DNA of 64,000 bases from Pseudomonas chlororaphis. Its GTDB lineage: Bacteria > Pseudomonadota > Gammaproteobacteria > Pseudomonadales > Pseudomonadaceae. The stretch is taken from positions 62,001-126,000 of the forward strand of contig NZ_JSFK01000023.1 in NCBI RefSeq assembly GCF_000783395.1, in the 5' to 3' direction. Position 1 is the first letter of the stretch. Each line of letters opens with the position of its first letter. Shown piece by piece: positions 33,672-42,472 of the stretch. Below the pieces are notes generated by a model. That model did no database searches, was not told the origin of the DNA, and saw only the letters and a list, made by a program, of their open reading frames with translations. A program made the position numbers and the translations under genes.

Positions 33672-35210
33672 ATGAACAAAACCCATCGGCTGTGCCTCGT
33701 TCTGGGCGACCAGTTATCGTTTGATCTGGCTTCATTGACGGGGCTGGATCGCGAACACGACCGCGTGCTGCTGGTCGAGGTCATGGAAGAAGCCAGCCAT
33801 GTTGCCCATCATCCGCAGAAGATCGCGCTGATTTTCAGCGCCATGCGTCACTTCGCTCAGGCATTGAAAGACCAGAGCATCCGTGTGCATTACGTGACCC
33901 TCGACGACCCGCACAACAGCGGCTCGGTGCCCGGCGAATTAAAGCGCTGGCAGGCGCTGCTGCAAGCGAACGAGGTGCACCTGACCGAATGCGGCGACTG
34001 GCGTCTGGAGCAATCACTGAAGGATTGTGGCTTGCCGATCCATTGGCATGCTGACGACCGTTTCCTCTGCAGCCGCGATGAGTTTCGCACTTGGGCCGCT
34101 GGCAAAAAGCAGTTGCGCATGGAGTTCTTCTACCGCGAGATGCGCCGTAAAAGTCGCCTGCTGCTCAACGGTGACGGCACCCCGGTCGGCGGCGCGTGGA
34201 ACTTTGATGCCGACAATCGCAAAGCCCTGCCCAAATCCGTCAAGGCGCCCTACCCGGCGGGTTTTACCAACGATGCAATCACCCTCGAAGTTCTCGCTCT
34301 GGTCAAGGATCGCTTCGCCAGTCATTACGGCAGCCTGGATGATTTCAACTATCCAGTGACCCACGCCGATGCCCAGACGCTCTGGGCCTGGTTTCTCGAT
34401 TACGGCCTGGCCGGGTTCGGCGATTATCAGGACGCCATGGCCAGTGACGAACCGTTTCTGTTCCATGCCCGCATCAGCGCTGCGCTGAACATTGGCTTGC
34501 TCGATCTGCGTCAACTCTGCAGTGACGTGGAGTCGGCCTATTGGTCAGGCAACATTGCCCTGAATGCCGCCGAGGGCTTCATCCGCCAACTGATCGGCTG
34601 GCGCGAATACGTTCGTGGCGTTTACTGGCTGCACATGCCGGAGTACGCCGAGGGCAATGCCTTCGGTAATACGCGGCGCTTGCCAGAGTTCTACTGGACC
34701 GGCGAGACGCAGATGAACTGCATGCGCCAGGCCATCGGTCAGAGCCTCAAACACGCCTACGCCCATCACATCCAGCGCCTGATGGTGACGGGCAATTTCG
34801 CCCTGCTCACCGGCATCGCGCCGAGCCAGATCTGTGAATGGTATCTGGCCATTTACATGGACGCGTTCGACTGGGTCGAGCTGCCCAACACCCTCGGCAT
34901 GGTCATGCACGCCGATGGCGGTTACCTTGGCTCCAAGCCTTATTGCGCCAGCGGCCAGTACATCAACCGGATGTCCGACTACTGTCGCGACTGTGCCTAC
35001 TCGGTGCGCGAAACCACGGCTGACAACGCGTGCCCGTTCAACGCGTTGTACTGGCATTTTCTGATGCGCCACGGCGACCTTCTGCGCGGCAATCAGCGCA
35101 TGGGCATGATGTACAAAAACCTCGACCGCATGCCGCCGGAAAAGCAGCAGGCCTTGTGGCAGCGCGGGCAGAGCTTGCTCGACAGACTGGATCGCGGCGA
35201 ATCGCTATGA
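33672..35210 (+). CDS. phrB: FeS-containing (6-4) photolyase/cryptochrome (PhrB type)
   Basis: The 512-aa protein has an N-terminal antenna domain (LCLVLGDQLS) and a C-terminal FAD domain (GWREYVRGVYW, VMHADGGYLGSKPY). Four cysteines for the [4Fe-4S] cluster fall at residues 350, 438, 441 and 454 (MNC; YCRDC; NACPFN), the same numbering as I recall for Agrobacterium PhrB. These enzymes repair pyrimidine (6-4) photoproducts with blue light. A light-regulator box lies in its promoter. A 29-codon frame starting on the stop (35207-35296) is probably spurious. Confidence 0.92.
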   Translation: MNKTHRLCLVLGDQLSFDLASLTGLDREHDRVLLVEVMEEASHVAHHPQKIALIFSAMRHFAQALKDQSIRVHYVTLDDPHNSGSVPGELKRWQALLQANEVHLTECGDWRLEQSLKDCGLPIHWHADDRFLCSRDEFRTWAAGKKQLRMEFFYREMRRKSRLLLNGDGTPVGGAWNFDADNRKALPKSVKAPYPAGFTNDAITLEVLALVKDRFASHYGSLDDFNYPVTHADAQTLWAWFLDYGLAGFGDYQDAMASDEPFLFHARISAALNIGLLDLRQLCSDVESAYWSGNIALNAAEGFIRQLIGWREYVRGVYWLHMPEYAEGNAFGNTRRLPEFYWTGETQMNCMRQAIGQSLKHAYAHHIQRLMVTGNFALLTGIAPSQICEWYLAIYMDAFDWVELPNTLGMVMHADGGYLGSKPYCASGQYINRMSDYCRDCAYSVRETTADNACPFNALYWHFLMRHGDLLRGNQRMGMMYKNLDRMPPEKQQALWQRGQSLLDRLDRGESL

Positions 35211-35338
35211 AAACGCGTGCCCCCTTGGCTCGCGTGCAACTTAAACATGACACCCCGGGTCAATGGCTCACAAAGCTTGCAAAGTCGATGGCTTGAGACA
35301 CGCCAATTAAACGCAGAGCAACAATAAAGGCATGAGGA

Positions 35339-37801
35339 GTGGATACCCTGAAACAGCTTACTCGCGAGGAGCTTGAGTCCGAAGTCACGCGCCTGCGTCT
35401 GGCCGTCAAAGCGACCTGCGACGCCGTCTGGGACTGGGATCTGAAAACCAATCAGGTCATCTGGAACGACTCGCTGCAACAGGCGTATGGCTACGCGTCA
35501 GCAGCCATCGAGCCGACGTGTGACTGGCGGTTTGCGCAGATTCACACGCAGGATCGCGCACGCGTGACGACCTCCATTCGCTCAGCAATTGACGGCTCCG
35601 GGACGACCTGGAGCGCTGAGTACCGCTTCCTCTGCCACGATGGTTCGTACGCCGAAGTGCTGGATCGCGGACACCTGATTCGCAATGCCGATGGCCAGGC
35701 CGAACGCATGATCGGGGCGATGCTCGACCTGACCCGCTCGCGCAGTGCCGAAACTGCATTGCGTCGTAGCGAAGAACGTTTCAGCACCATTCTGGAAACC
35801 ATCGAGGCCGCGTTCGCCATCGTCAAAGTCAAATTCGACGCCGACGACCACCCCATCGACTATTACTTCGTCGAGGCCAACCCAGCGTTCGAACGTCAGG
35901 CCGGGGTCAATCTGCGGGGCAATTGGGTCACCGAGTTTGCGCCCAACCTGGAAAAATTCTGGTTCGAGACTTACGGCCATGTGGCCAAGACCGGCGAGCC
36001 AGCCAACTTCGAGAACTACGCCAATACTTTCGAACGCTGGTTCGACGTGCGCGCCGTCCGCGTCGGCGACCCGGCCGATCGGCAGATTGCGATCTTCTTC
36101 AGCGATGTCACCGAGCGTCGCGACGCGCAAGAGCGTTTGCGCATCAGCGAGGCCGTCGCCCGGGAAAACGTCGAGCGGGTACAACTCGCTCTGGCCGCCG
36201 GCGCCATTATCGGCACCTGGCACTGGCACCTGCCCAGCGATCGCTTCAGCGTTGATGAAGCCTTTGCCCGGGTTCTCAACCTCGACCCTGCCTGGGGTCT
36301 CGACGGTCTGAGCCTGGAGCAAGTGGTGATGACCGTTCACCCGGACGACAGGCAAGGACTCACAACCGCCATCAACGAAGTCATTGCCCGTGGAGGTGCC
36401 TATTCGCACCAGTACCGAGTGCGCGGCGCGGATGGCAAATACACCTGGATTGAAGCGAACGGCCGCGTCGAGTGCGCCGAAGACGGCACGCCTTTGCGCT
36501 TTCCCGGCGTGCTCATCGATGTCGAAGACCGGCGCAATGTCGAAGCCGAGCGCGACCGGGTCACCGCTGCGTTAAAGGCCCTCAATGACACACTGGAACA
36601 ACGGGTCTCGGCGCGCACCGCAGAGCTGATGCAGGCCGAAGAAAAGTTGCGGCAATCGCAGAAAATGGAAGCGGTCGGGCAACTCACCGGCGGTCTGGCG
36701 CATGACTTCAACAACCTGCTGGCGGGTATCTGCGCATCCCTTGAGCTGATGGACAAACGCATCGCCCAAGGGCGTCTGAGCGACATCGACAAATACATGC
36801 TGATCGCACAAGACGCCGCCAAACGCGCAACGGCCCTGACCCATCGCCTGCTGGCCTTCTCCAGGCGGCAGACACTCGATCCCCGGCCAACGGAAGTCAA
36901 CGCGCTGATTGCCGGCATGACCGAACTGATCCAGCGCACCGTTGGCCCGAGCATTCGCCTGAAGACGGTCGTCGCCGCCGACCTGTGGCCGGCGCTGGTC
37001 GATGCCAGTCAACTGGAAAACGCCCTGCTCAACCTGTGCATCAACGCTCGCGACGCGATGCCCGACGGCGGCAGCATCACCGTCGAAACCGCCAATCGCA
37101 CCCTGGATGCTGAATCAGCGCGCGTACGGGAAATGCCCGAAGGGCAATACCTGTGCCTGTCGGTCGCCGACACCGGTACCGGTATGAGCGCTGAAGTGAT
37201 CGCCAAGGCCTTCGACCCGTTTTTCACCACCAAACCGCTGGGCCAGGGTACGGGGCTGGGGCTGTCGATGATCTACGGTTTCACCAAGCAATCCGGCGGT
37301 CAGGTGCGGGTGCAATCGACCGTGGGTCAAGGCACCATCATGTGCGTTTACCTGCCGCGCTACCTCGGCGAAACGCAGCGCAATCACGATGACGCGCAAA
37401 GCTTGGCAACGCCTCAAACCAAGGCCGGCGAGACCATCCTGATTGTCGACGACGAGCCCACCGTTCGCACGCTGCTCAAAGACGTGCTGAACGACCTTGG
37501 CTACAACCTGCTCGAAGCGTGCGACAGCGTTGAGGGCCTGGAAGTATTGCGCTCCAGCGCGCACATCGATTTGCTCATCACCGATGTCGGCTTGCCCGGC
37601 GGCATGAACGGCCGACAAATGGCCGATGCAGGCAGGCAGATCAGGCCGAAACTGAAGACGTTGTTTATCACCGGATATGCGGAAAGCTCAGTGATCGGCA
37701 ACGGTCAACTCGGCCCGGGCATGCAGGTACTGACCAAACCCTTTGTCGTCGACACGCTGGTGTCACGCGTCAGTGGCCTGCTGTCCATCGACGTCGAGTA
37801 A
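35339..37801 (+). CDS. PAS-domain hybrid sensor histidine kinase
   Basis: The 820-aa protein has three PAS-type domains (about residues 15-135, 145-255 and 280-400), a coiled linker, HisKA with phospho-acceptor His455 (GGLAHDFNNLLAG), HATPase (NARDAMPDGG, DTGTGM, GTGLGLSM) and a C-terminal receiver with Asp749 (LLITDVGLPGG). No membrane segment is seen, so it senses a cytoplasmic signal. It starts at GTG 35339, with AAAGG at 35326. No response regulator gene is next to it. Its 3' end overlaps the convergent diguanylate cyclase gene by 39 bp. Position after the photolyase hints at light or redox sensing, but this is conjecture. Confidence 0.88.
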   Translation: MDTLKQLTREELESEVTRLRLAVKATCDAVWDWDLKTNQVIWNDSLQQAYGYASAAIEPTCDWRFAQIHTQDRARVTTSIRSAIDGSGTTWSAEYRFLCHDGSYAEVLDRGHLIRNADGQAERMIGAMLDLTRSRSAETALRRSEERFSTILETIEAAFAIVKVKFDADDHPIDYYFVEANPAFERQAGVNLRGNWVTEFAPNLEKFWFETYGHVAKTGEPANFENYANTFERWFDVRAVRVGDPADRQIAIFFSDVTERRDAQERLRISEAVARENVERVQLALAAGAIIGTWHWHLPSDRFSVDEAFARVLNLDPAWGLDGLSLEQVVMTVHPDDRQGLTTAINEVIARGGAYSHQYRVRGADGKYTWIEANGRVECAEDGTPLRFPGVLIDVEDRRNVEAERDRVTAALKALNDTLEQRVSARTAELMQAEEKLRQSQKMEAVGQLTGGLAHDFNNLLAGICASLELMDKRIAQGRLSDIDKYMLIAQDAAKRATALTHRLLAFSRRQTLDPRPTEVNALIAGMTELIQRTVGPSIRLKTVVAADLWPALVDASQLENALLNLCINARDAMPDGGSITVETANRTLDAESARVREMPEGQYLCLSVADTGTGMSAEVIAKAFDPFFTTKPLGQGTGLGLSMIYGFTKQSGGQVRVQSTVGQGTIMCVYLPRYLGETQRNHDDAQSLATPQTKAGETILIVDDEPTVRTLLKDVLNDLGYNLLEACDSVEGLEVLRSSAHIDLLITDVGLPGGMNGRQMADAGRQIRPKLKTLFITGYAESSVIGNGQLGPGMQVLTKPFVVDTLVSRVSGLLSIDVE

Positions 37802-39310
37802 GCGCTGCGCTCGGGATGCCATGAACCGGTTGCGCCCCGCGGTTTTCGCTTGGTACAGCGCCTGATCGGCTGACTCGATCAAACCGTGCGCAGGGTCCAG
37901 GCGTGAACCGCGCGCGGCGGCAATGCCGATGCTCAGGCTCACGCGGGTCACGGGACTGGAGGGGTGAGCAATGTTTGCTTGCTGTAAACGCTCAATGATC
38001 AATTGCGCCACCACGGCGGCACCGTCGATGTCGGTGGCGGGCATGATGACCGCGAACTCCTCGCCGCCGTAGCGCGCGACCAGGTCTGACGGTCGCCGCA
38101 CACATTCATCCAGCACCCTGGCGACGGCTTGCAGACAGGCGTCGCCGGCAACGTGCCCGAGCGCATCATTGAAGCGCTTGAAATAGTCGATATCGATCAT
38201 CAACAAGGCCAGCGACGAGCCGTCGCGCTGTGCCCGCCGCGCCTCTGTGGCCAGGGTCTGATCAAAGCAACGCCGATTCGCCAAACCGGTCAGCGCATCT
38301 TTCATGGCCAACAACTCCAACTGTCGGTTCGAGCCGAGCAATTGCTGCTGAGCGATGCGCAGTTCGCCTTCCACCTGGGTCCGGCGCCGGATATCGAGAA
38401 TCAAGAACCAGCCAATCAGACCGGTAAGCCCCAACAGCCCCGCCACCACCACCGCCGACAGCAGCGCCTCGGTTCGCCAGGCCGCGAGGGCTTCACGCTT
38501 GCCGATGGCGACCGTGGTGATCAGGGGCAATTTTTCACTTTTGCGGAAGGCGTAGAGGCGTTCGACGCCATCCAGGCTGGAGGTATAAGAGGCGGTGCCG
38601 ACCGATTGATCGACCAGGTATTTGGCGTAGATCGGCGACTTGGAAAAGTTGCGGCCCATGTCCTGCTCGCGGAAGGGATAGCGCACCAGCAACGTACCGT
38701 CGGTATAGGACAGGCCGATGGCCCCGTCCTGGCCGATGTCGAGTTTGCCGAACAGACGCAGAAAGTTTTCCACGCCAAGGGTCACGGCCACGACCCCGGC
38801 AAACTCGCCGCGATCGTCGTTGAAGCGGCGGCTGACGGTGATCACCCACTCCTGATTGGAACGGCTACGGATGGGTGGCCCGATAAAGGGTTCGCGGCTC
38901 GGATCGTCGCGATGATGAATGAAGTAGGCTCGATCAACGCTGCTGGCACCCACCGGAATCGGCCGGTTCGACGACATCAGCCAATGACCATCGCGGTCAT
39001 AGATAGTGATACCGCTCAGCTGTGGCATCAGCGGTTGCTGGCGGTTGACCAGCGCACTCAGGCGCTGGATCTGCGCGGGGCCACTGCCCTCGGTTTCCAG
39101 GCGCTCGACCAGCCCGAGCAACAGCAGCGAACTTTGCCGGACAATGCCTTCGGAATAGGTCTCGAGTGCCTGGGTCAGGTTCAACCCGTGCACGTTGACT
39201 TCCTCCAGCGCGCGATCGCGCGAAGACAGCACTTTCCAGATGGTCAGCGACGCCAGGGAGCAGCCGATGACCAGCAACAAGAGAATGACGAGGTGGGTAT
39301 CACGCTTCAC
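37763..39310 (-). CDS. Membrane diguanylate cyclase with periplasmic Cache-type sensor
   Basis: The 515-aa protein has a membrane segment at about 8-28 (VILLLLVIGCSLASLTIWKVL), a periplasmic PDC/dCache-like domain (about 30-275, with VDRAYFIHHRDD), a second membrane segment (about 283-308) and a GGDEF domain with the intact active site GGEEF at residues 415-419. It should make cyclic di-GMP in response to an external ligand. I see no RxxD inhibitory site in the expected place, so product inhibition is uncertain. It converges on the hybrid kinase gene with overlapping 3' ends. Confidence 0.9.
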   Translation of the reverse strand: MKRDTHLVILLLLVIGCSLASLTIWKVLSSRDRALEEVNVHGLNLTQALETYSEGIVRQSSLLLLGLVERLETEGSGPAQIQRLSALVNRQQPLMPQLSGITIYDRDGHWLMSSNRPIPVGASSVDRAYFIHHRDDPSREPFIGPPIRSRSNQEWVITVSRRFNDDRGEFAGVVAVTLGVENFLRLFGKLDIGQDGAIGLSYTDGTLLVRYPFREQDMGRNFSKSPIYAKYLVDQSVGTASYTSSLDGVERLYAFRKSEKLPLITTVAIGKREALAAWRTEALLSAVVVAGLLGLTGLIGWFLILDIRRRTQVEGELRIAQQQLLGSNRQLELLAMKDALTGLANRRCFDQTLATEARRAQRDGSSLALLMIDIDYFKRFNDALGHVAGDACLQAVARVLDECVRRPSDLVARYGGEEFAVIMPATDIDGAAVVAQLIIERLQQANIAHPSSPVTRVSLSIGIAAARGSRLDPAHGLIESADQALYQAKTAGRNRFMASRAQRLLDVDGQQATDA

Positions 39311-39575
39311 GAAAGTACCTAATGGAAAGTCCGGTTTCCGGTTCCGGCCGTTACTGATTCAAGGCAATAACAGCGGTCGTATGTCCTCGACCGGCGCAAG
39401 GATACAAGTAGCGCGTCGAACGCGCAGCAACCGTGTGACGGAACGTCGTTTTCAGCCTCGTGACGTTGTTTCGCAACGACACAGCGGCGGCCTGCAACTT
39501 ATATTCACGGCCGCAGGTCATTAGGCTTGCTGAGGTTGAATCCATCCGCAAACCTCGAACATTGAAGACACCGCC

Positions 39576-40826
39576 GTGGCCGCTGACCTCGATCGCCGCA
39601 ACAACCTGTCACTGGACAGCCTCAACTTTTTCCTCGCCGACGTGCGCGACGGCCTCGGCCCCTATCTGGCCATTTACCTGTTGGCGGTGCATCACTGGGA
39701 ACCGGCGAGCATTGGCCTGGTGATGACCATCGCCGGGGTCGCCGCGCTGATCACCCAGACACCCGCCGGCGCCTGGGTCGACAACAGCCGGCGCAAGCGT
39801 GCGCTGATTGCGATCGCGGCCCTGCTGGTGACCGCAAGTTGCCTGCTGCTGCCGTTCGTGACGTCCTTCACGTGGGTGGCGTTGACGCAAACCCTGAGTG
39901 CGATGGCCGCTTCGATATTCGCCCCGGCCATTTGTGCGATTACCCTGGGCATGACCGGACCGCGAGCGTTTACCCGCCGAACCGGACGCAACGAAACCTT
40001 CAATCATGCCGGTAATGCCTGCGCCGCGCTGCTGGCCGGCGTGTTCGCTTATCTGTTCGGCCCGGTGGCGGTGTTCTATCTGATGGCGGCCATGGCCCTG
40101 GCCAGCGTCATCGCCATTGCTTGCGTGTCGCCAGCCGCCATCGACCATGATCTGGCACGCGGGCTGGATCCGGCCGACGCCGGGCATCGCCAGCCTTCCG
40201 GTTTATCGGTGCTGCTGGGCAACCGCTCGCTGCTGCTGTTCGCCATTTGCTGTGCGCTGTTTCACCTCGCCAATGCAGCGATGTTGCCGTTGGTGAGCCA
40301 AAAACTTGCGCAAGCCAATTTGCAGATGGCCACCCCGCTGACCTCGGCCTGCATCGTCGCGGCGCAACTGGTGATGGTGCCGGCAGCGTTACTGGTCGGG
40401 GCGAAAGCCGATGTCTGGGGACGCAAACCGCTGCTGCTCGCCGGTTTTCTGATCCTGCCATTGCGCGGTGTGCTCTATACGCTGTCGGACGATGCCTATT
40501 GGCTGGTCGCGGTGCAGATGCTCGACGGTGTCGGCGCCGGTCTGTTCGGCGCCTTGTTTCCGATCATGGTCAAAGACCTCACGCAGGGCACCGGCCACTT
40601 CAACATCAGCCTCGGCGCATTGACCACGGCCTTCGGGCTGGGCGCGGCGCTGAGCAACGGCCTCGCCGGGTTCGTCGTGCAGGAGGCCGGTTACAGCGCG
40701 GCGTTTCTGACCTTGGCCGCAATTGCGGCAGTGGCTGTTGTACTGCTCGGGATCGGGGTTCCAGAGACCCAGCGCAGTGGCCGTCAGCCTGAAAGCGGCG
40801 CAGTGGTGGTCAATGCTGAATCCTGA
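39576..40826 (+). CDS. MFS efflux-type transporter
   Basis: The 416-aa protein has about twelve membrane segments, the motif GAWVDNSRRKR between segments 2 and 3 and GAKADVWGRKPLLL in the second half. Its N-terminus RRNNLSLDSLNFFLADVRDGLGPYLAIYLL is typical of a small pseudomonad MFS group near iron-uptake genes. The start is GTG at 39576. It lies upstream of the FecI-FecR-receptor set on the same strand, with its own gap and a Fur-like box in between. Substrate unknown; drug or siderophore export is possible. Confidence 0.82.
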   Translation: MAADLDRRNNLSLDSLNFFLADVRDGLGPYLAIYLLAVHHWEPASIGLVMTIAGVAALITQTPAGAWVDNSRRKRALIAIAALLVTASCLLLPFVTSFTWVALTQTLSAMAASIFAPAICAITLGMTGPRAFTRRTGRNETFNHAGNACAALLAGVFAYLFGPVAVFYLMAAMALASVIAIACVSPAAIDHDLARGLDPADAGHRQPSGLSVLLGNRSLLLFAICCALFHLANAAMLPLVSQKLAQANLQMATPLTSACIVAAQLVMVPAALLVGAKADVWGRKPLLLAGFLILPLRGVLYTLSDDAYWLVAVQMLDGVGAGLFGALFPIMVKDLTQGTGHFNISLGALTTAFGLGAALSNGLAGFVVQEAGYSAAFLTLAAIAAVAVVLLGIGVPETQRSGRQPESGAVVVNAES

Positions 40827-40861
40827 AGCCCGATTGCACTGACTCTCTGCCCACGGGTACT

Positions 40862-40880
40862 ATTGAGATGTATTCTCACT
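40862..40880 (+). promoter_or_regulatory. Fur-like box upstream of the FecI-type sigma factor
   Basis: TGAGATGTATTCTCA is an inverted repeat matching the TGAGAAT-N-ATTCTCA form of Pseudomonas Fur sites at 12 of 15 positions, 25 bp before the GTG start. Confidence 0.5.
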
Positions 40881-40900
40881 AACATCCGGAAAGCCCACCC

Positions 40901-41407
40901 GTGCACTCTCCTCCGTCCAGCAAGCTGGGATTCTTTTTCAGCGATCACCATCGTTGGCTGCTGCAGCACATCAATCGACATCTGCGCAATCACGCGGACG
41001 CCGAGGACACTGCCGCCGATACGTTTTGCCAGTTGCTGGCGGCGCGCGTTGATCCGGACAGCATCGAGCAGCCGCGCGCCTATCTGTCGACCATTGCCCG
41101 GCGGCTGATATTTGACCGTCACCGCCGACGCAAGCTGGAACTGGCTTATCTTGAACGCTTGTCGACACTGCCCGAGGGACTGGCGCCCTCGCCCGAGGAA
41201 CAGCTGCAATTGATCGAAGCGCTGGTCGCCATCGACCGCGCCATCGACGGTTTGCCTTTGATTGTCAAAACCACCTTTCTCTACAGCCAGCTGGATGGCC
41301 TGAGCTATGTGGCGATTGCGCAGAAACTCGGGCTTTCGGAGCGCACGGTCAGCCGCTACATGAAACAGGCGTTGCGTCAGTGTTATCTGTGCGAGATGGC
41401 ACCATGA
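40901..41407 (+). CDS. ECF sigma factor, FecI-type
   Basis: The 168-aa protein has sigma region 2 (HHRWLLQHINRHLRNHADAEDTAADTFCQLL) and region 4 (LDGLSYVAIAQKLGLSERTVSRYMKQAL). It would direct RNA polymerase to the siderophore receptor gene when the receptor signals through the anti-sigma factor. Start is GTG at 40901. Its stop overlaps the anti-sigma ATG (ATGA). An upstream Fur-like box indicates iron repression. Confidence 0.9.
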   Translation: MHSPPSSKLGFFFSDHHRWLLQHINRHLRNHADAEDTAADTFCQLLAARVDPDSIEQPRAYLSTIARRLIFDRHRRRKLELAYLERLSTLPEGLAPSPEEQLQLIEALVAIDRAIDGLPLIVKTTFLYSQLDGLSYVAIAQKLGLSERTVSRYMKQALRQCYLCEMAP

Positions 41408-42372
41408 GCAAGCCGCGCCTGGATGCGGTCAGCGAGCAAGCCATCGACTGGATGGTCAGACTTCGCGCCGGTACGCCTGATGCGGCGTTGCAAGAACGCT
41501 TCAATGCGTGGCTGGCGATGGACCGGGCGCACAGCCAGGCTTTCGAGAAATTGCAGGAACGTCTCGCTGGCTCGTTCAACACCGTACGCGCGCTGGATCG
41601 ACGTTTGCCCGGGCAGGCCGGCGAAGCTCGCCAGGTGCTTTTGCAGCCACAGGCTTCGCGCCGCGACGCACTGCGCGCAATTGCCGGCCTCGGTCTGCTC
41701 GGTGGCAGCCTGTGGCTCGGTAGCAAAAGCCAGTTCGGCGAGTCGCTGCTGGCCGATCTGCATACCGGACGCGGCCAGCGGCAAAGCTTCAATCTGGCCG
41801 ATGGCAGTCGCCTGAGCCTGAACGCTGACAGCGCCGTGGATCTGCGCTTCGATGGCCAGCAACGCGTGGTCATTCTGCGTCACGGTGAGTTGATCATCGA
41901 TGTCGCCCCCGACCCGCGCCGGCCGCTGATCGTGCGCACCGCCGAGGGCGAATTGCGCGCGTTGGGCACACGCTTCCTCGTTGCTCAGGAACAACACGCC
42001 AGTCGTCTTGTAGTGTTGCAGCATTCGGTCGAAGCCCGACTGTTCGACGGCACCGCGCAAGTGGTCGGGGAAGGTCAGTCGGCGGTACTCTCTTCTCGCA
42101 GCATCACGTTTGCCAGCGCCGATGAGCAGCGCCGCGCCGACTGGTTGAACGGCCGATTGAACGTGCTCGATGAGTCGCTGGATCGTGTCGTTGACGCCCT
42201 ACGCCCTTACAGTCGCGGTTTTGTGCGCGTCGCCCCCGAAGTACGGAACCTGCGCGTACAAGGTGTGTTCCCACTCGACGACCCACAAAAAACCCTCGCG
42301 GCATTGGCCGAAACTCTACCGATTCGGGTTGATCACTACAGCCCGTGGCTGACGCTGATCGGTAAAAAGTGA
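41404..42372 (+). CDS. FecR-type anti-sigma/sigma regulator
   Basis: The 322-aa protein has an N-terminal cytoplasmic anti-sigma part (AIDWMVRLRAGTPDAALQERFNAWLAMDRAH), one membrane segment at about 90-107 (LRAIAGLGLLGGSLWLG) and a periplasmic FecR domain (RQSFNLADGSRLSLNADSAV) ending in a secretin/STN-like C-terminus. It would read the STN domain of the receptor encoded next and release the sigma factor. ATG at 41404 gives overlap coupling. Confidence 0.9.
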   Translation: MSKPRLDAVSEQAIDWMVRLRAGTPDAALQERFNAWLAMDRAHSQAFEKLQERLAGSFNTVRALDRRLPGQAGEARQVLLQPQASRRDALRAIAGLGLLGGSLWLGSKSQFGESLLADLHTGRGQRQSFNLADGSRLSLNADSAVDLRFDGQQRVVILRHGELIIDVAPDPRRPLIVRTAEGELRALGTRFLVAQEQHASRLVVLQHSVEARLFDGTAQVVGEGQSAVLSSRSITFASADEQRRADWLNGRLNVLDESLDRVVDALRPYSRGFVRVAPEVRNLRVQGVFPLDDPQKTLAALAETLPIRVDHYSPWLTLIGKK

Positions 42373-42385
42373 TGCGCAAAAAATA

Positions 42386-42404
42386 TTTTATGAAAATCAT
42401 TCTT
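42386..42404 (+). promoter_or_regulatory. Fur-like box upstream of the transducer receptor
   Basis: Centred on TGAAAATCATT, matching 13 of 19 positions of GATAATGATAATCATTATC, 69 bp before the receptor start. Confidence 0.5.
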
Positions 42405-42472
42405 GTTTGTGTCCGGTTTTCATTTCTCATCCGACCTATCTCCTGACACTTTCACAAAAACAGGAGAACGTT

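Noticed and set aside
35207..35296. 29-codon frame starting on the photolyase stop
   Set aside because: Very short, no family resemblance; the overlap alone is not enough.
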